Origin: Klebsiella ornithinolytica NBRC 105727 = ATCC 31898
Lineage (GTDB): Bacteria > Pseudomonadota > Gammaproteobacteria > Enterobacterales > Enterobacteriaceae
Length of the DNA: 64,000 nucleotides
Direction of reading: 5' to 3'
Assembly (NCBI RefSeq): GCF_001598295.1
Contig: NZ_BCYR01000009.1
Coordinates: forward strand, 1 to 64,000
The position numbers were made by a program, and so were the translations under genes. Of the stretch, positions 36,958 through 45,685 are shown one piece after another; positions within the stretch are counted from its first letter, which is position 1, and each line of letters starts with the position of its first letter. The notes under the pieces are model-generated. The model did no database searches and was not told the origin of the DNA. It saw nothing but the letters and a program-made list of their open reading frames with translations.

Positions 36958-37956
36958 TTAACGATGGGTTTGGCGCAGACGCGCCTGCCAGAAGGAGAGG
37001 GCCAGCGCCACCACCAGAATCACGCCAACCAGCGCATCTTTCACCAGGTAGTTGAGCCCCATCAGGTTCAGGCCGTTATCAATAATGGCGAGGAACAGCA
37101 CGCCGCCGAGGGTACCGGCGATGCTGACCCGACCCAGTCGGTTAAAGGCGGTGCCGATAAATACCGCGGCGATAGCGTCCATCAAATAGGCCTGACCGGC
37201 CAGCGGCGTAAACTGGCGTAGGTTGGCGGAAAGAATAACGCCGCCGACGGCGCACAGCGCCGAGGCCGCCACCAGTACCCACAGCAGAGTCAGGCGATCG
37301 CGGATCCCGGCGATGCGCGCCGCTTCGCCGTTCTGGCCGATGGCGCGGACATATTTGCCAAACAGCGTGCGTTCGGTTATCAGCCAGGCCGCCAGCCCCA
37401 GCGCGAGGACAATCACCACCGGCGTCGGAATGCCGGCGATATTGCCGACCGCCAGGTCATGATACTCAGGAGCCATTCTGCGGTAGGAGATAGAGCCGCC
37501 GCCGTCGGTATAGATGCGTTCGGCGCTGCTGGCGATAAACCAGGTGCCGAGGGTGGCGAGGAAGGGACGAATCTGGCAGATAAGGATCAGGAAGGCATTC
37601 AGCAGGCCAATCATCACCCCGCCAAGCAGGGCGCAGCCCACCGCCGCCTGCCACGGCAGGTGCCAGGTTTTTAAGGCGACCAGCGCAAAGGCGGCACCGA
37701 AATCGAGCGCCACGCCTACCGACAGGTCGATGGCGCCGGCGCTGACGATTAAGGTCATCGCCATCGCCACAATCAGCAGAATGGCGCTTCCCTGGAGTAA
37801 ATTCGCCCAGTTATCGAGGGTCAGAAAGACCGGGTTGGCCCAGCCAAACAGGGCGACCGCCAGCAGGGTAATAATGCCGAACCCGGCCCGCGACAGCCAC
37901 GCCAGCGGGCTGCTGCCCGACCGGTTGGCTGAGGATTTGAGCGTCAGCTGACTCAT
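36958..37956 (-). CDS. CUT2-type sugar ABC transporter permease (second copy in operon)
   Basis: A 332-residue RbsC-type inner-membrane permease (SAGAIDLSVGVALDFGAAFALV, near residue 71; late loop AAVFIGTAFNRLGR). It overlaps the preceding permease gene by one base (TGATG). Together the two permeases suggest a heterodimeric channel, as in LsrCD. Confidence 0.88.
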   Translation of the reverse strand: MSQLTLKSSANRSGSSPLAWLSRAGFGIITLLAVALFGWANPVFLTLDNWANLLQGSAILLIVAMAMTLIVSAGAIDLSVGVALDFGAAFALVALKTWHLPWQAAVGCALLGGVMIGLLNAFLILICQIRPFLATLGTWFIASSAERIYTDGGGSISYRRMAPEYHDLAVGNIAGIPTPVVIVLALGLAAWLITERTLFGKYVRAIGQNGEAARIAGIRDRLTLLWVLVAASALCAVGGVILSANLRQFTPLAGQAYLMDAIAAVFIGTAFNRLGRVSIAGTLGGVLFLAIIDNGLNLMGLNYLVKDALVGVILVVALALSFWQARLRQTHR

Positions 37957-38942
37957 CAGCGGCCTCCTTGATGCCTGACCGCCGAGGCCGCCAGGACGAT
38001 GAGGATCAGGCCACCCTTGATGGCGCCCATCCAGAAGATATTCACCCCCAGCAGGCCAAGGCCGTTGGAGAGCGCGTTGACCAGTACCGCCCCGAGCAGC
38101 GCCCCCCAGATGGTGACCACGCGACGCCGCGAGAACGCCGCGCCGATAAAGGTGGCGAGGACAGTTTCCAGCAGTAACGGCGTTGCCGTGCCGCTGGAGC
38201 TACCGGAGCCCTGGCTGAGCAGCGGCAAAATCGCCAGCCCGGCGGCGATCCCGGCCAGTAGCCAGACCATAATCGTCAGACGACGGACGTTGAGGCCGCT
38301 CATCTGCGCCATATCGCGGTTGCCGCCTACCGCCTGTAAGTGCTGGCCGAAACGAGAGTGATGGAGCAAAAACTGAAACAGCACGAATACCGCCAGCAGG
38401 TAGATCAGCGGCCAGGGAACCCCGAGCACCGCGTTGTCGCGAAAAGCGACCATGAGCGGGTCGTTGACCGCGATGCGCCGCTGACCGGTCAGCAGATCCG
38501 TCAGGCCGGTAAAGGCGACGGAAGTCGACAGCGTCGCCAGCAGCGGCGGCAGGCCGGCGGCGAGCACCAGTATCGCGTTCACCGCTCCGCAGGCGAGGGA
38601 GACCGCGATCAGCAGCAGTAACAGCAGCAGATACGGAGTGTTCCATTCGACCATCCCGAGGCTCAGCAGGGCGACGCCGAGCACGGCGATAGCGGGAAGC
38701 GAGAGGTCGATACCGCCGGAGACCACGTCATCGCCGCCGACGGCAATCACGCACACCAGGCCGAAGCAGAGGATCGCCAGCGGCACGCTCTGCACCAGCA
38801 TCATGCTGATATTCTGCCAGCTTAAAAAGAAAGGCGACTGGAGGCTGAGCCAGACCAGCAGTGCAAAAAAGAGAATCAGCGGGAATTTTTCGATAAGCGT
38901 CGTTATGCCCGGAAGCGGGCGGCGCTGGATACCTGCACTCAT
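37956..38942 (-). CDS. CUT2-type sugar ABC transporter permease (first copy in operon)
   Basis: A 328-residue RbsC-type permease with GGIDLSLPAIAVLGVALL (start near residue 75) and the late loop LATFIGAAFSRRRVVT. It overlaps the ATPase gene by four bases and the second permease by one. It differs enough from the second permease to be an old duplicate rather than a recent one. Confidence 0.87.
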   Translation of the reverse strand: MSAGIQRRPLPGITTLIEKFPLILFFALLVWLSLQSPFFLSWQNISMMLVQSVPLAILCFGLVCVIAVGGDDVVSGGIDLSLPAIAVLGVALLSLGMVEWNTPYLLLLLLLIAVSLACGAVNAILVLAAGLPPLLATLSTSVAFTGLTDLLTGQRRIAVNDPLMVAFRDNAVLGVPWPLIYLLAVFVLFQFLLHHSRFGQHLQAVGGNRDMAQMSGLNVRRLTIMVWLLAGIAAGLAILPLLSQGSGSSSGTATPLLLETVLATFIGAAFSRRRVVTIWGALLGAVLVNALSNGLGLLGVNIFWMGAIKGGLILIVLAASAVRHQGGR

Positions 38943-40491
38943 ACCTGTTGTTCCTGTCCACCGTTAATCGTCGTCAGCAGCGCGTCGAGCGTCAGCCCCC
39001 GGGTCGGAAGATTAGCCACCAGCTCGCCGCGCCACATCACCAGGATGCGGTCGCAAAGGCCCAGCAGCTCCGGCGCATCGCTGGAGGAGACCAGTACCGC
39101 GCGTCCGCGATCCGCCAGCTCGCGGGTGCGCTGATAAATATCGCTGCGGGCGCCGATATCGACCCCAAGAGTGGGTTCATCGAGAATAAAGAGCCGTGCG
39201 TCGGTACCCAGCCAGCGGGCCAGAATGGCTTTTTGCTGGTTGCCGCCGCTCATAAAACGCACCGGCAGTTCCGGACGACCGGGGCGGATCGAGAGCCGGT
39301 CGATCCAGCTGCGCGCTTTTTCCAGCGCCCGGCCGCGATGCTCCCAGCCGAAGGTGGCGGTCTGCGGCAGGGAGGCGAGATTAATATTGTCGGCGGTGGA
39401 GAAGGGAAGAATCAGCCCCTGATGGCGACGGTCGCGCGGCACCAGCGCCATGCCGGCGCGGGTGGCCTGATACGGCGTACGCAGCCGCTTCGGCTGGCCG
39501 TCGATGCTAATCGTGCCGCTGCGGGCGCGGCGCAGCCCGTAAAGCAGATCGACCAGCACGTCGCGGCCGGCGCCCAGCAGACCGGCGACGCCGACGATCT
39601 CTCCCGGCTGAATATCAAAGGTAATCGCGTTTAATTGCGCGCCGTCGCTGAGCTGGCGTACCGACAGGACCGGCACGGCGGTATCGACCTGATGAGCGCT
39701 GCTCTGACGCGGGGTATAGAGCTGTTCGATATCGCGCCCGACCATCATTTTAATCAGCGCGTCGGTGTTCTGCAGGAGCGCCCGATCGGGGTAGCCGACG
39801 ACCTCGCCGTTACGCAGTACCGTGCCGCGATCGCACAGGGCGGCGATTTCATTGAGATAGTGAGAAATATAGAGAATCGCGATCCCCTGCTGCCGCAGGC
39901 GCAGAATCGCCGAGGAGACCAGGCTGGCTTCCTGCGCTTCCAGCGGTGCGGTAGGCTCATCGAATACCACCAGCTTTGCCGCGCCGTCGATCAGCGCGCG
40001 GGCTATCTGCACCAGCTTGCGTTCAGCGAGGCTGAGGTCGCGGATCAGGCGACGAGGATTGATTTCCAGCTGCCAGCTGTCGCGGAAAAACGCCGCGGTG
40101 GCGGCATTCATTCGCCGCCGGTCCAGCGCCCCCAGCGGGTACGGTACTCCTGGCCGAGGAATACCGATTCCGCCACCGTAAAGTGGGGGATCAGATTGAG
40201 CTCCTGGTGAATGACGCGGATGCCCAGCGCTTCAATCGCCGCCGGATTACCCAGCGGCAGCGGCGCGCCGTCGAGGGTGGCGTTGCCGCTATCGGCCTGG
40301 TAAACGCCCGCGAGGATTTTGATCAGCGTCGATTTTCCGGCGCCGTTCTCGCCGATCAGACCGTGAATTTCGCCGGGATTCAGAAGCAGCGTGACCGCAT
40401 TTAATGCAGTCACGTTGGCAAAGCTTTTGCTGATCTGGTTCATCGCCAGACCAGCGGCGGGGTGGGTCCCGCCGGAGGATTGAGTGATCAC
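38939..40491 (-). pseudogene. CUT2-type sugar ABC transporter ATPase, split by a frameshift
   Basis: One ATPase gene is read in two frames. The upstream part (40108-40491, GTG start overlapping the binding-protein stop) has Walker A GENGAGKST (46-54 of that frame) and the Q-loop region, then stops at 40108. The downstream part (38939-40111) carries the NBD1 signature LSLAERKLVQIARAL, Walker B VVFDEPT and all of NBD2 with MSGGNQQKAILARWL and ILDEPT. Adding one G to the G5 run (minus strand, 40129-40133) restores a continuous TRWGALDRRRMN join at the place homologous to RbsA. This is a one-base deletion, a sequencing error or a recoding site. An ATGA at the break could allow partial reinitiation. 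Confidence 0.8.
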
Positions 40492-41468
40492 TGCAGTTCG
40501 CCATATCCCAGCTGTTTATAGACTGCTTTCGCCTCCTGCGGCCCTTTGACCGGGACCACCGGAATAAAGGTCTGCAGCGGCAGTTTCTCTTTGGCGAAGT
40601 AGCGCGCGACGTTATCGGCGGAGGTCTGGCCAATCAGATGCGGCTGCTGAGCCACGTTGGCGACGAACGGGCTATTTGGCTCGGCCATGATCTCCAGCGT
40701 TTCCGGACCGGCATCGATAGCGGTAACCTTCACATCTTTATCGCGGCCGGTCTCTTCCAGCGCCTGAACGATACCGATGGCCGGCTGATCCCAGCAGGCG
40801 ACATGAATGGCATCGAGTTTGCCTTTAGGATACTGGCTGAGTAATTCGAGGGTTTTCTTCCGCGCGTCTTCCGGGGAATTGGCAAACTGTTCGGCCAGCT
40901 CCGGCTGGATAATATGAATGTCCGGATAATCCTTAAGGACATATTTCCACTGATCGTAACGAATCCCGCAAATACGCAGGGAGCTGGAGAACGCATTGAA
41001 TACGGCAACGTTGCCTTTACCGCCTAATTCGTCCGCCATATAGCGGCCAATGGTTGAGCCGAGGGTGTAGTTGTCGGAAGTCGTGTTATTGACCGAGTAT
41101 TTTGACACATGATCGACGGTAAATACCGGAATGCCAGCGTCGCGCAGCGCTTTGAATTTAGGTTCGACAGCGCTGTCGCCGAGAATACTAATTACCGCAT
41201 CGACTTTACGTGACAGTAAAATATCATGGTTGTTGGCATGGACCTGATTATCGCGGCCGCCATCGACGCCGATCACTTTACCACCCAGTTTCTCTACCTG
41301 TTCGGTGGCGCCTTTATAGGCTTCACGATCCCAGAAGTGCTGGGTGCCAACCACGGCGACGCCAATGGTCTTCCCCTGGAGCGAAAGGGCTTCTGCGGCT
41401 GACGCGCTAACGGAGACGAGCGAGAGCAGACCCAGCGCGGCGGGTAATAATTTTTTTCTCTGCGACAT
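40488..41468 (-). CDS. Sugar ABC transporter substrate-binding protein
   Basis: A 326-residue RbsB/LsrB-like periplasmic binding protein. The start at ATG 41468 gives a clean Sec signal peptide (MSQRKKLLPAALGLLSLVSV..) with cleavage after ASA near residue 25; the longer frame to 41528 adds an N-terminus unlike a signal. It heads the minus-strand operon binding protein, ATPase, two permeases, PfkB kinase. Binding-domain segments: VDGGRDNQVHANNHD and IHVACWDQPA. Ligand unknown. Confidence 0.88.
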   Translation of the reverse strand: MSQRKKLLPAALGLLSLVSVSASAAEALSLQGKTIGVAVVGTQHFWDREAYKGATEQVEKLGGKVIGVDGGRDNQVHANNHDILLSRKVDAVISILGDSAVEPKFKALRDAGIPVFTVDHVSKYSVNNTTSDNYTLGSTIGRYMADELGGKGNVAVFNAFSSSLRICGIRYDQWKYVLKDYPDIHIIQPELAEQFANSPEDARKKTLELLSQYPKGKLDAIHVACWDQPAIGIVQALEETGRDKDVKVTAIDAGPETLEIMAEPNSPFVANVAQQPHLIGQTSADNVARYFAKEKLPLQTFIPVVPVKGPQEAKAVYKQLGYGELQ

Positions 41469-41884
41469 TCTTATTATGATCCTGTGATGAAGGTAGCTGC
41501 GGACTCGTAGCATGACAATAACGAGCACGCAACCTCAAATACGAAATACGTCTAAGTTATTCCAGTAATGTTATATCGCAGGATTAGCCGAGGAAAACTT
41601 AATTTTATCATCGGCAAGCTGAAAATATTTCATGATGGATAATTTAACCCTCTTTTATATTGTGGATATTAAAGCTGGTGCGTTATTTTCAGTGCAAATA
41701 ATCGTTGCTGCTTAATTATTATGGTTTAGCTGATGTGAAATCTGGTAAATAACCTGTCGGGCCGGGAAGTGTGAGGGGTTAATTGCTATATATCCAGCAT
41801 ATTATATGGCGGGTGGCGTTTTATCTTGCCGAGCATCGCGCTCTATTATAGCGCTCTTTAGCGGGTGAGAAGAAAACAGGCACT
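41469..41884. other. AT-rich divergent promoter region, sugar ABC operon / molybdoenzyme
   Basis: A 416-bp AT-rich gap without ORFs. It must hold both divergent promoters. A lone met-box-like ATACGTCT (41546-41553, 7 of 8) is present but has no good tandem partner. No clear FNR (TTGAT-N4-ATCAA) or CRP site was seen. Confidence 0.5.
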
Positions 41885-44194
41885 ATGAGAAAACAGCATA
41901 ATCTGACCGTGATGCACTGGGGAACCTGGCAGGTTCAGGCCCGCGATGGCCATATCGCTGCGGTCACGCCGGTTCCCTGGGATAAGTCTCCTTCACGTAT
42001 CGGTCAATCGCTCCCCGATGCGGTCACCGGCAATGCGCGCATTCGCCGTCCGGCGGTGCGAGAAGGCTATCTGAAGAATGGCCCGGCTTCCCGCGAGGGG
42101 CGTGGCACAGAACCTTTCGTGGAGGTGAGCTGGGAGGTGGCGCTTGATCTGCTGGCCCGCGAGCTGACGTTGGTGAAGACGCGCTGCGGCAACGAGGCGA
42201 TTTTTGGCGGCTCCTACGGTTGGGCCAGCGCCGGACGTTTTCACCACGCCCAGAGCCAGCTGCATCGTTTCCTGAAAACCTTCGGCGGTTACACCGCCAG
42301 CACTAATACCTACAGCAGCGCCGCCGGGGAACGCATTTTACCGCATGTGCTCGGGCCGCTCAGTCCGCTGCACCGCCAGCACACTCATTTCTCTGAGCTG
42401 GCGCGCGAGTGCCAGCTGTTTGTCGCCATCGGCGGTTTACCGCTGCGTAATGCGCAGGTCAACGGCGGCGGCGCCAATGACCATATGCTGAAGCACTGGC
42501 TGGATAAAATGCAGGAGGGGGGAACGCGCTTTGTTAACATCAGCCCGGTGCGTAACGATCTCAGCGCCGTGGAGAGCGCGCAGTGGCTGGCGATTCGTCC
42601 GGGCACCGATACGGCGCTGCTGCTGGCGCTGTGCCACGTGCTGATAGCCGAATCACTGTACGATGCGCAGTTTGTCGCCAGCCATACGGTAGGTTTTGAA
42701 CCGTATCGTGCCTATCTGCTCGGGGAGAGCGACGGGATAGCGAAAACGCCGCGCTGGGCGGCGGCGATTACCGGTATCGCGGAACAACAGATCGTCTCTC
42801 TGGCGCGGATGATGGCCAGCCAGCGCACGATGGTGAATATCTCGTGGTCCATTCAACGCGCGCGCCAGGGGGAACAGGCCTACTGGGCTACGGTAGCGCT
42901 GACCGCGCTGCTGGGGCAAATTGGCACTCCGGGCGGCGGGCTGGGCTTTGGCTACGCCTGCACCAACCTGGCGGGAGCCGCGCGTAAAGCGTTCTCCGGC
43001 CCGCGCTTACCGGCCGGGGAAAATGCGGTCAGCAGCGTGATCCCGGTGGCGCGACTGGCGGATATGCTGCTGCATCCCGGCGAGGAGTACGAGTTTGACG
43101 GCCAGCATCTGCGCTACCCTGATATCCGCCTGGTGTACTGGGCGGGGGGGAACGCGTTCCATCACCACCAGGATCTCAACCAGCTGTGTGAAGCGTGGCG
43201 GCGGCCGGAAACGGTGGTGGTCCACGAGCAGTACTGGACCGCGCAGGCTAAATTCTCCGATATCGTGTTGCCGGTAACCACCTCGCTGGAGCGTGAAGAT
43301 ATCGGCAGCGGTGGGCACGACGGCTTTATGATCGCCATGAGCGCCCAGATCCCGCCGGTGGGCGAGGCGCGCGACGATTACGCGATTTTCTGCGATCTCG
43401 CGGCACGGCTGGGCATTGGCGAGCGGTTTAGTGAAGGGCGGGATGCCGGTCAGTGGCTGCGACAGATTTACGAAGACTCCCGGCCGCGGGCACAGGAAGA
43501 GGGGATTGAGCTGCCTTCGTTCGATGCGTTCTGGCAGCAGGGCGTGCTGGAATACCGTGCCCCGGAAAAACCGCAGGTCTTTCTGGCGGAGTTCCGCGCC
43601 GACCCGCAGCGCTATCCGCTCTCCACTCCTTCAGGCAAGATTGAACTCTACTCGGAAACGATTGCCGCTTTTGGCTATCGCGAATGCCCGGGCCATCCGT
43701 GGTGGGATGCAGAAGAGGCGGCCCGGCAGCAGACGGAGGCCGAGCGCTGGCCCCTGCATCTGCTCTCCAGTCAGCCGCGCACCCGTCTGCACAGCCAGTA
43801 CGATCACGGCAGCGTCAGCCGGGCGACGAAAATTCAGGGCCGGGAGCCGCTGTGGATGCATCCGCAGGATGCGCAGGCGCGGGGCATCGTCGAGGGTAGC
43901 GTGGTGAAGGTGTATAACGCCCGCGGGGCGATTCTCGCCGGGGTGCATCTTAGCGAGCAGATCCTCGAAGGGGTGGTGCAGATGTCAACGGGAGCCTGGT
44001 ACGATCCGCTGGATCCGAAGGTCAAAGGTTCGCTGGACAAGCATGGCAATCCGAACGTCTTGACCGAAGATCGCGGCAGTTCGCGCCTGGGACAGGGCTG
44101 TAGCGCCCAGACCTGCCGGGTGGAGATCGAACCATGGCGTGAACCGCTACCGCCGATTACCGCCTTCGATCCGCCGAGGTTTATTCGGGAGTAG
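41885..44194 (+). CDS. Molybdopterin-dependent oxidoreductase, BisC/TorZ-like S-/N-oxide reductase
   Basis: A 769-residue bis-MGD enzyme of the DMSO reductase family, similar in length to biotin sulfoxide reductase BisC (777 aa). It lacks the N-terminal iron-sulfur Cys motif and any twin-arginine signal, so it should be cytoplasmic. Family landmarks: FGGSYGWASAGRFHHAQSQ (start near residue 99), the NTYSSAAGE loop expected to give the serine Mo ligand, LLGQIGTPGGGLG, and the C-terminal RLHSQYD. BisC also reduces methionine-S-sulfoxide, which would fit its place beside mtnD/mtnC (inference). Another sulfoxide or N-oxide is possible. Confidence 0.87.
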   Translation: MRKQHNLTVMHWGTWQVQARDGHIAAVTPVPWDKSPSRIGQSLPDAVTGNARIRRPAVREGYLKNGPASREGRGTEPFVEVSWEVALDLLARELTLVKTRCGNEAIFGGSYGWASAGRFHHAQSQLHRFLKTFGGYTASTNTYSSAAGERILPHVLGPLSPLHRQHTHFSELARECQLFVAIGGLPLRNAQVNGGGANDHMLKHWLDKMQEGGTRFVNISPVRNDLSAVESAQWLAIRPGTDTALLLALCHVLIAESLYDAQFVASHTVGFEPYRAYLLGESDGIAKTPRWAAAITGIAEQQIVSLARMMASQRTMVNISWSIQRARQGEQAYWATVALTALLGQIGTPGGGLGFGYACTNLAGAARKAFSGPRLPAGENAVSSVIPVARLADMLLHPGEEYEFDGQHLRYPDIRLVYWAGGNAFHHHQDLNQLCEAWRRPETVVVHEQYWTAQAKFSDIVLPVTTSLEREDIGSGGHDGFMIAMSAQIPPVGEARDDYAIFCDLAARLGIGERFSEGRDAGQWLRQIYEDSRPRAQEEGIELPSFDAFWQQGVLEYRAPEKPQVFLAEFRADPQRYPLSTPSGKIELYSETIAAFGYRECPGHPWWDAEEAARQQTEAERWPLHLLSSQPRTRLHSQYDHGSVSRATKIQGREPLWMHPQDAQARGIVEGSVVKVYNARGAILAGVHLSEQILEGVVQMSTGAWYDPLDPKVKGSLDKHGNPNVLTEDRGSSRLGQGCSAQTCRVEIEPWREPLPPITAFDPPRFIRE

Positions 44195-44199
44195 GAACG

Positions 44200-44290
44200 G
44201 GGAATTGCCCGGCGGCGCTTCGCTTACGCGGACCGACGGGAAGGAGCGAATGCTGTAGGCCGGGTCAGGCGAAGCCGCCACCCGGCGCTA
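44200..44290. repeat. REP pair between the molybdoenzyme gene and mtnD
   Basis: Opposed REP-like units (GCCCGGCGGCGCTTCGCTTA and GTAGGCCGGGTCAGGCGAAG) fill the 109-bp gap between convergent genes. Confidence 0.75.
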
Positions 44291-44303
44291 TTGAATTGCG
44301 GCG

Positions 44304-44846
44304 TTAGGCCAGCCGCGGGTAGGCGTCGGCGATATCGTTGCCGGTAAATTTCGCTACCCAGCCTTCCGGGTTGTCGAAAATACGGATAGCGGTGAAGTCA
44401 GGCTCCGGGCCCATATCAAACCAGTGCGGCGTGTTGGCCGGTACCGAAATCAGATCGTTCTTCTCGCACAGCACCTGAAACACTTCGTTGCCGATATGCA
44501 GGCAGAACAGCCCGGCGCCTTCAACAAAAAAGCGGACTTCGTCTTCCCCGTGGGTGTGTTCGTTGAGGAACTTCGCGCGTAGCGCCTCTTTCTGCGGATT
44601 ATCCGCGCGCAGGCTGATCACGTCCCAGCTCTGGTAGCCCTTTTCCGCCACCAGCTTCGCGATTGCGTGCTGATAGGCTTCAAGCACCGCCTCGGATGTC
44701 GGAGAGGGGCCTAAATCACGGTCGGCCTGCCAGCGTTCGAAGCGCACGCCTTTGGCGTTGAGCTGCTGCTGAATTTCATCGCCGTCGGTGCTATGCCACA
44801 GAGGGGTACCGGCGTCTTTTTCTGAATAAATCGTTAATGCGCTCAT
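44304..44846 (-). CDS. mtnD: Acireductone dioxygenase MtnD
   Basis: MtnD oxidises acireductone. With Fe it yields formate and 2-oxo-4-methylthiobutyrate (the methionine precursor); with Ni the Klebsiella enzyme gives CO, formate and methylthiopropionate. The 180-residue cupin has the metal ligands His97, His99, Glu103 (EHTHGEDE) and His141 (TPHWFD). It overlaps mtnC by four bases. Confidence 0.95.
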   Translation of the reverse strand: MSALTIYSEKDAGTPLWHSTDGDEIQQQLNAKGVRFERWQADRDLGPSPTSEAVLEAYQHAIAKLVAEKGYQSWDVISLRADNPQKEALRAKFLNEHTHGEDEVRFFVEGAGLFCLHIGNEVFQVLCEKNDLISVPANTPHWFDMGPEPDFTAIRIFDNPEGWVAKFTGNDIADAYPRLA

Positions 44847-45532
44847 GCTGGGATCTGCTCCGGATGAATGTCGTCAAAACGCTGAACTTGCGGGTGATGG
44901 CTGGCAGGATCGCGGTCGCCGCGCACCAGCTGAATCGTACGAAAACCGGCGGCTTCTGCCGCATCCAGCTCCTGATGAATATCGGAGAGGAACAGAATCG
45001 TCGCCGGATGATGCCCCAGCTGTTCGGCAATATTGCGATAGGACTGCGTTTCTCGCTTGGCTCCCGTCAAGGTGTCGAAATAGCCACTGAACAGATGAGT
45101 AATATCACCTTCGTCGCTGTAGCCAAATAACAATTTCTGCGCCGCGACGGAGCCAGAGGAATATATATATAAATCAATTCCCTGGGACTTCCATTTTTCC
45201 AGCGCGGGCAGAACGTCCGGATAGAGATGGCCGGTAAAGTCGCCATTAACGTAGCCTTCGCGCCAGATAATACCCTGCAGCGCCTTGAGCGCCGTTGACT
45301 TGCGGTCTTCGTCCATAAAGGCCAGCAGGGTATCAATCAGTTCGGCGGTGCTGGCGGCGGGGTTATCGATTTCCGCTCGCAGATTATCAAGGATCGTCTT
45401 CACCGGCTCGGCGTACTGTTGCGCGGTGACAAAGGCCGCTAGCCGCTCGCGGGCGTACGGAAACAGAACGTTGTGGACAAAAGAAATGTCGCTGGTGGTG
45501 CCTTCAATATCGGTCACGATAGCGCGGATCAT
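44843..45532 (-). CDS. mtnC: Enolase-phosphatase E1 MtnC
   Basis: MtnC enolises and dephosphorylates the diketone product of MtnB to acireductone. The 229-residue HAD-family protein has motif [10 protein letters not shown] (Asp8, Glu10), the SGS motif ([11 protein letters not shown]), a late lysine and the acidic motif [12 protein letters not shown]. It begins the mtnC-mtnD operon and is divergent from mtnE over a MetJ operator. Confidence 0.95.
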   Translation of the reverse strand: MIRAIVTDIEGTTSDISFVHNVLFPYARERLAAFVTAQQYAEPVKTILDNLRAEIDNPAASTAELIDTLLAFMDEDRKSTALKALQGIIWREGYVNGDFTGHLYPDVLPALEKWKSQGIDLYIYSSGSVAAQKLLFGYSDEGDITHLFSGYFDTLTGAKRETQSYRNIAEQLGHHPATILFLSDIHQELDAAEAAGFRTIQLVRGDRDPASHHPQVQRFDDIHPEQIPA

Positions 45533-45602
45533 GGTTTCTCCAGAGTGGGCGGTGCGCCGTGATGGGCTGCTTCAGGCGAGAACCGGCATAACATTATCAT
45601 TT

Positions 45603-45618
45603 AGACGTCTAAGCGTCT
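45603..45618. promoter_or_regulatory. MetJ operator, mtnC/mtnE divergent promoter
   Basis: AGACGTCT-AAGCGTCT gives 8 and 6 of 8 matches to the met-box consensus in tandem. It lies 71 bp before mtnC and 68 bp before mtnE, so both should be MetJ-repressed. Confidence 0.85.
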
Positions 45619-45685
45619 TGATTGCCAAATATTAACATCGTGTTATAGTGGCTTCAACAACAGCATTACAATCGGTAATTATAAA

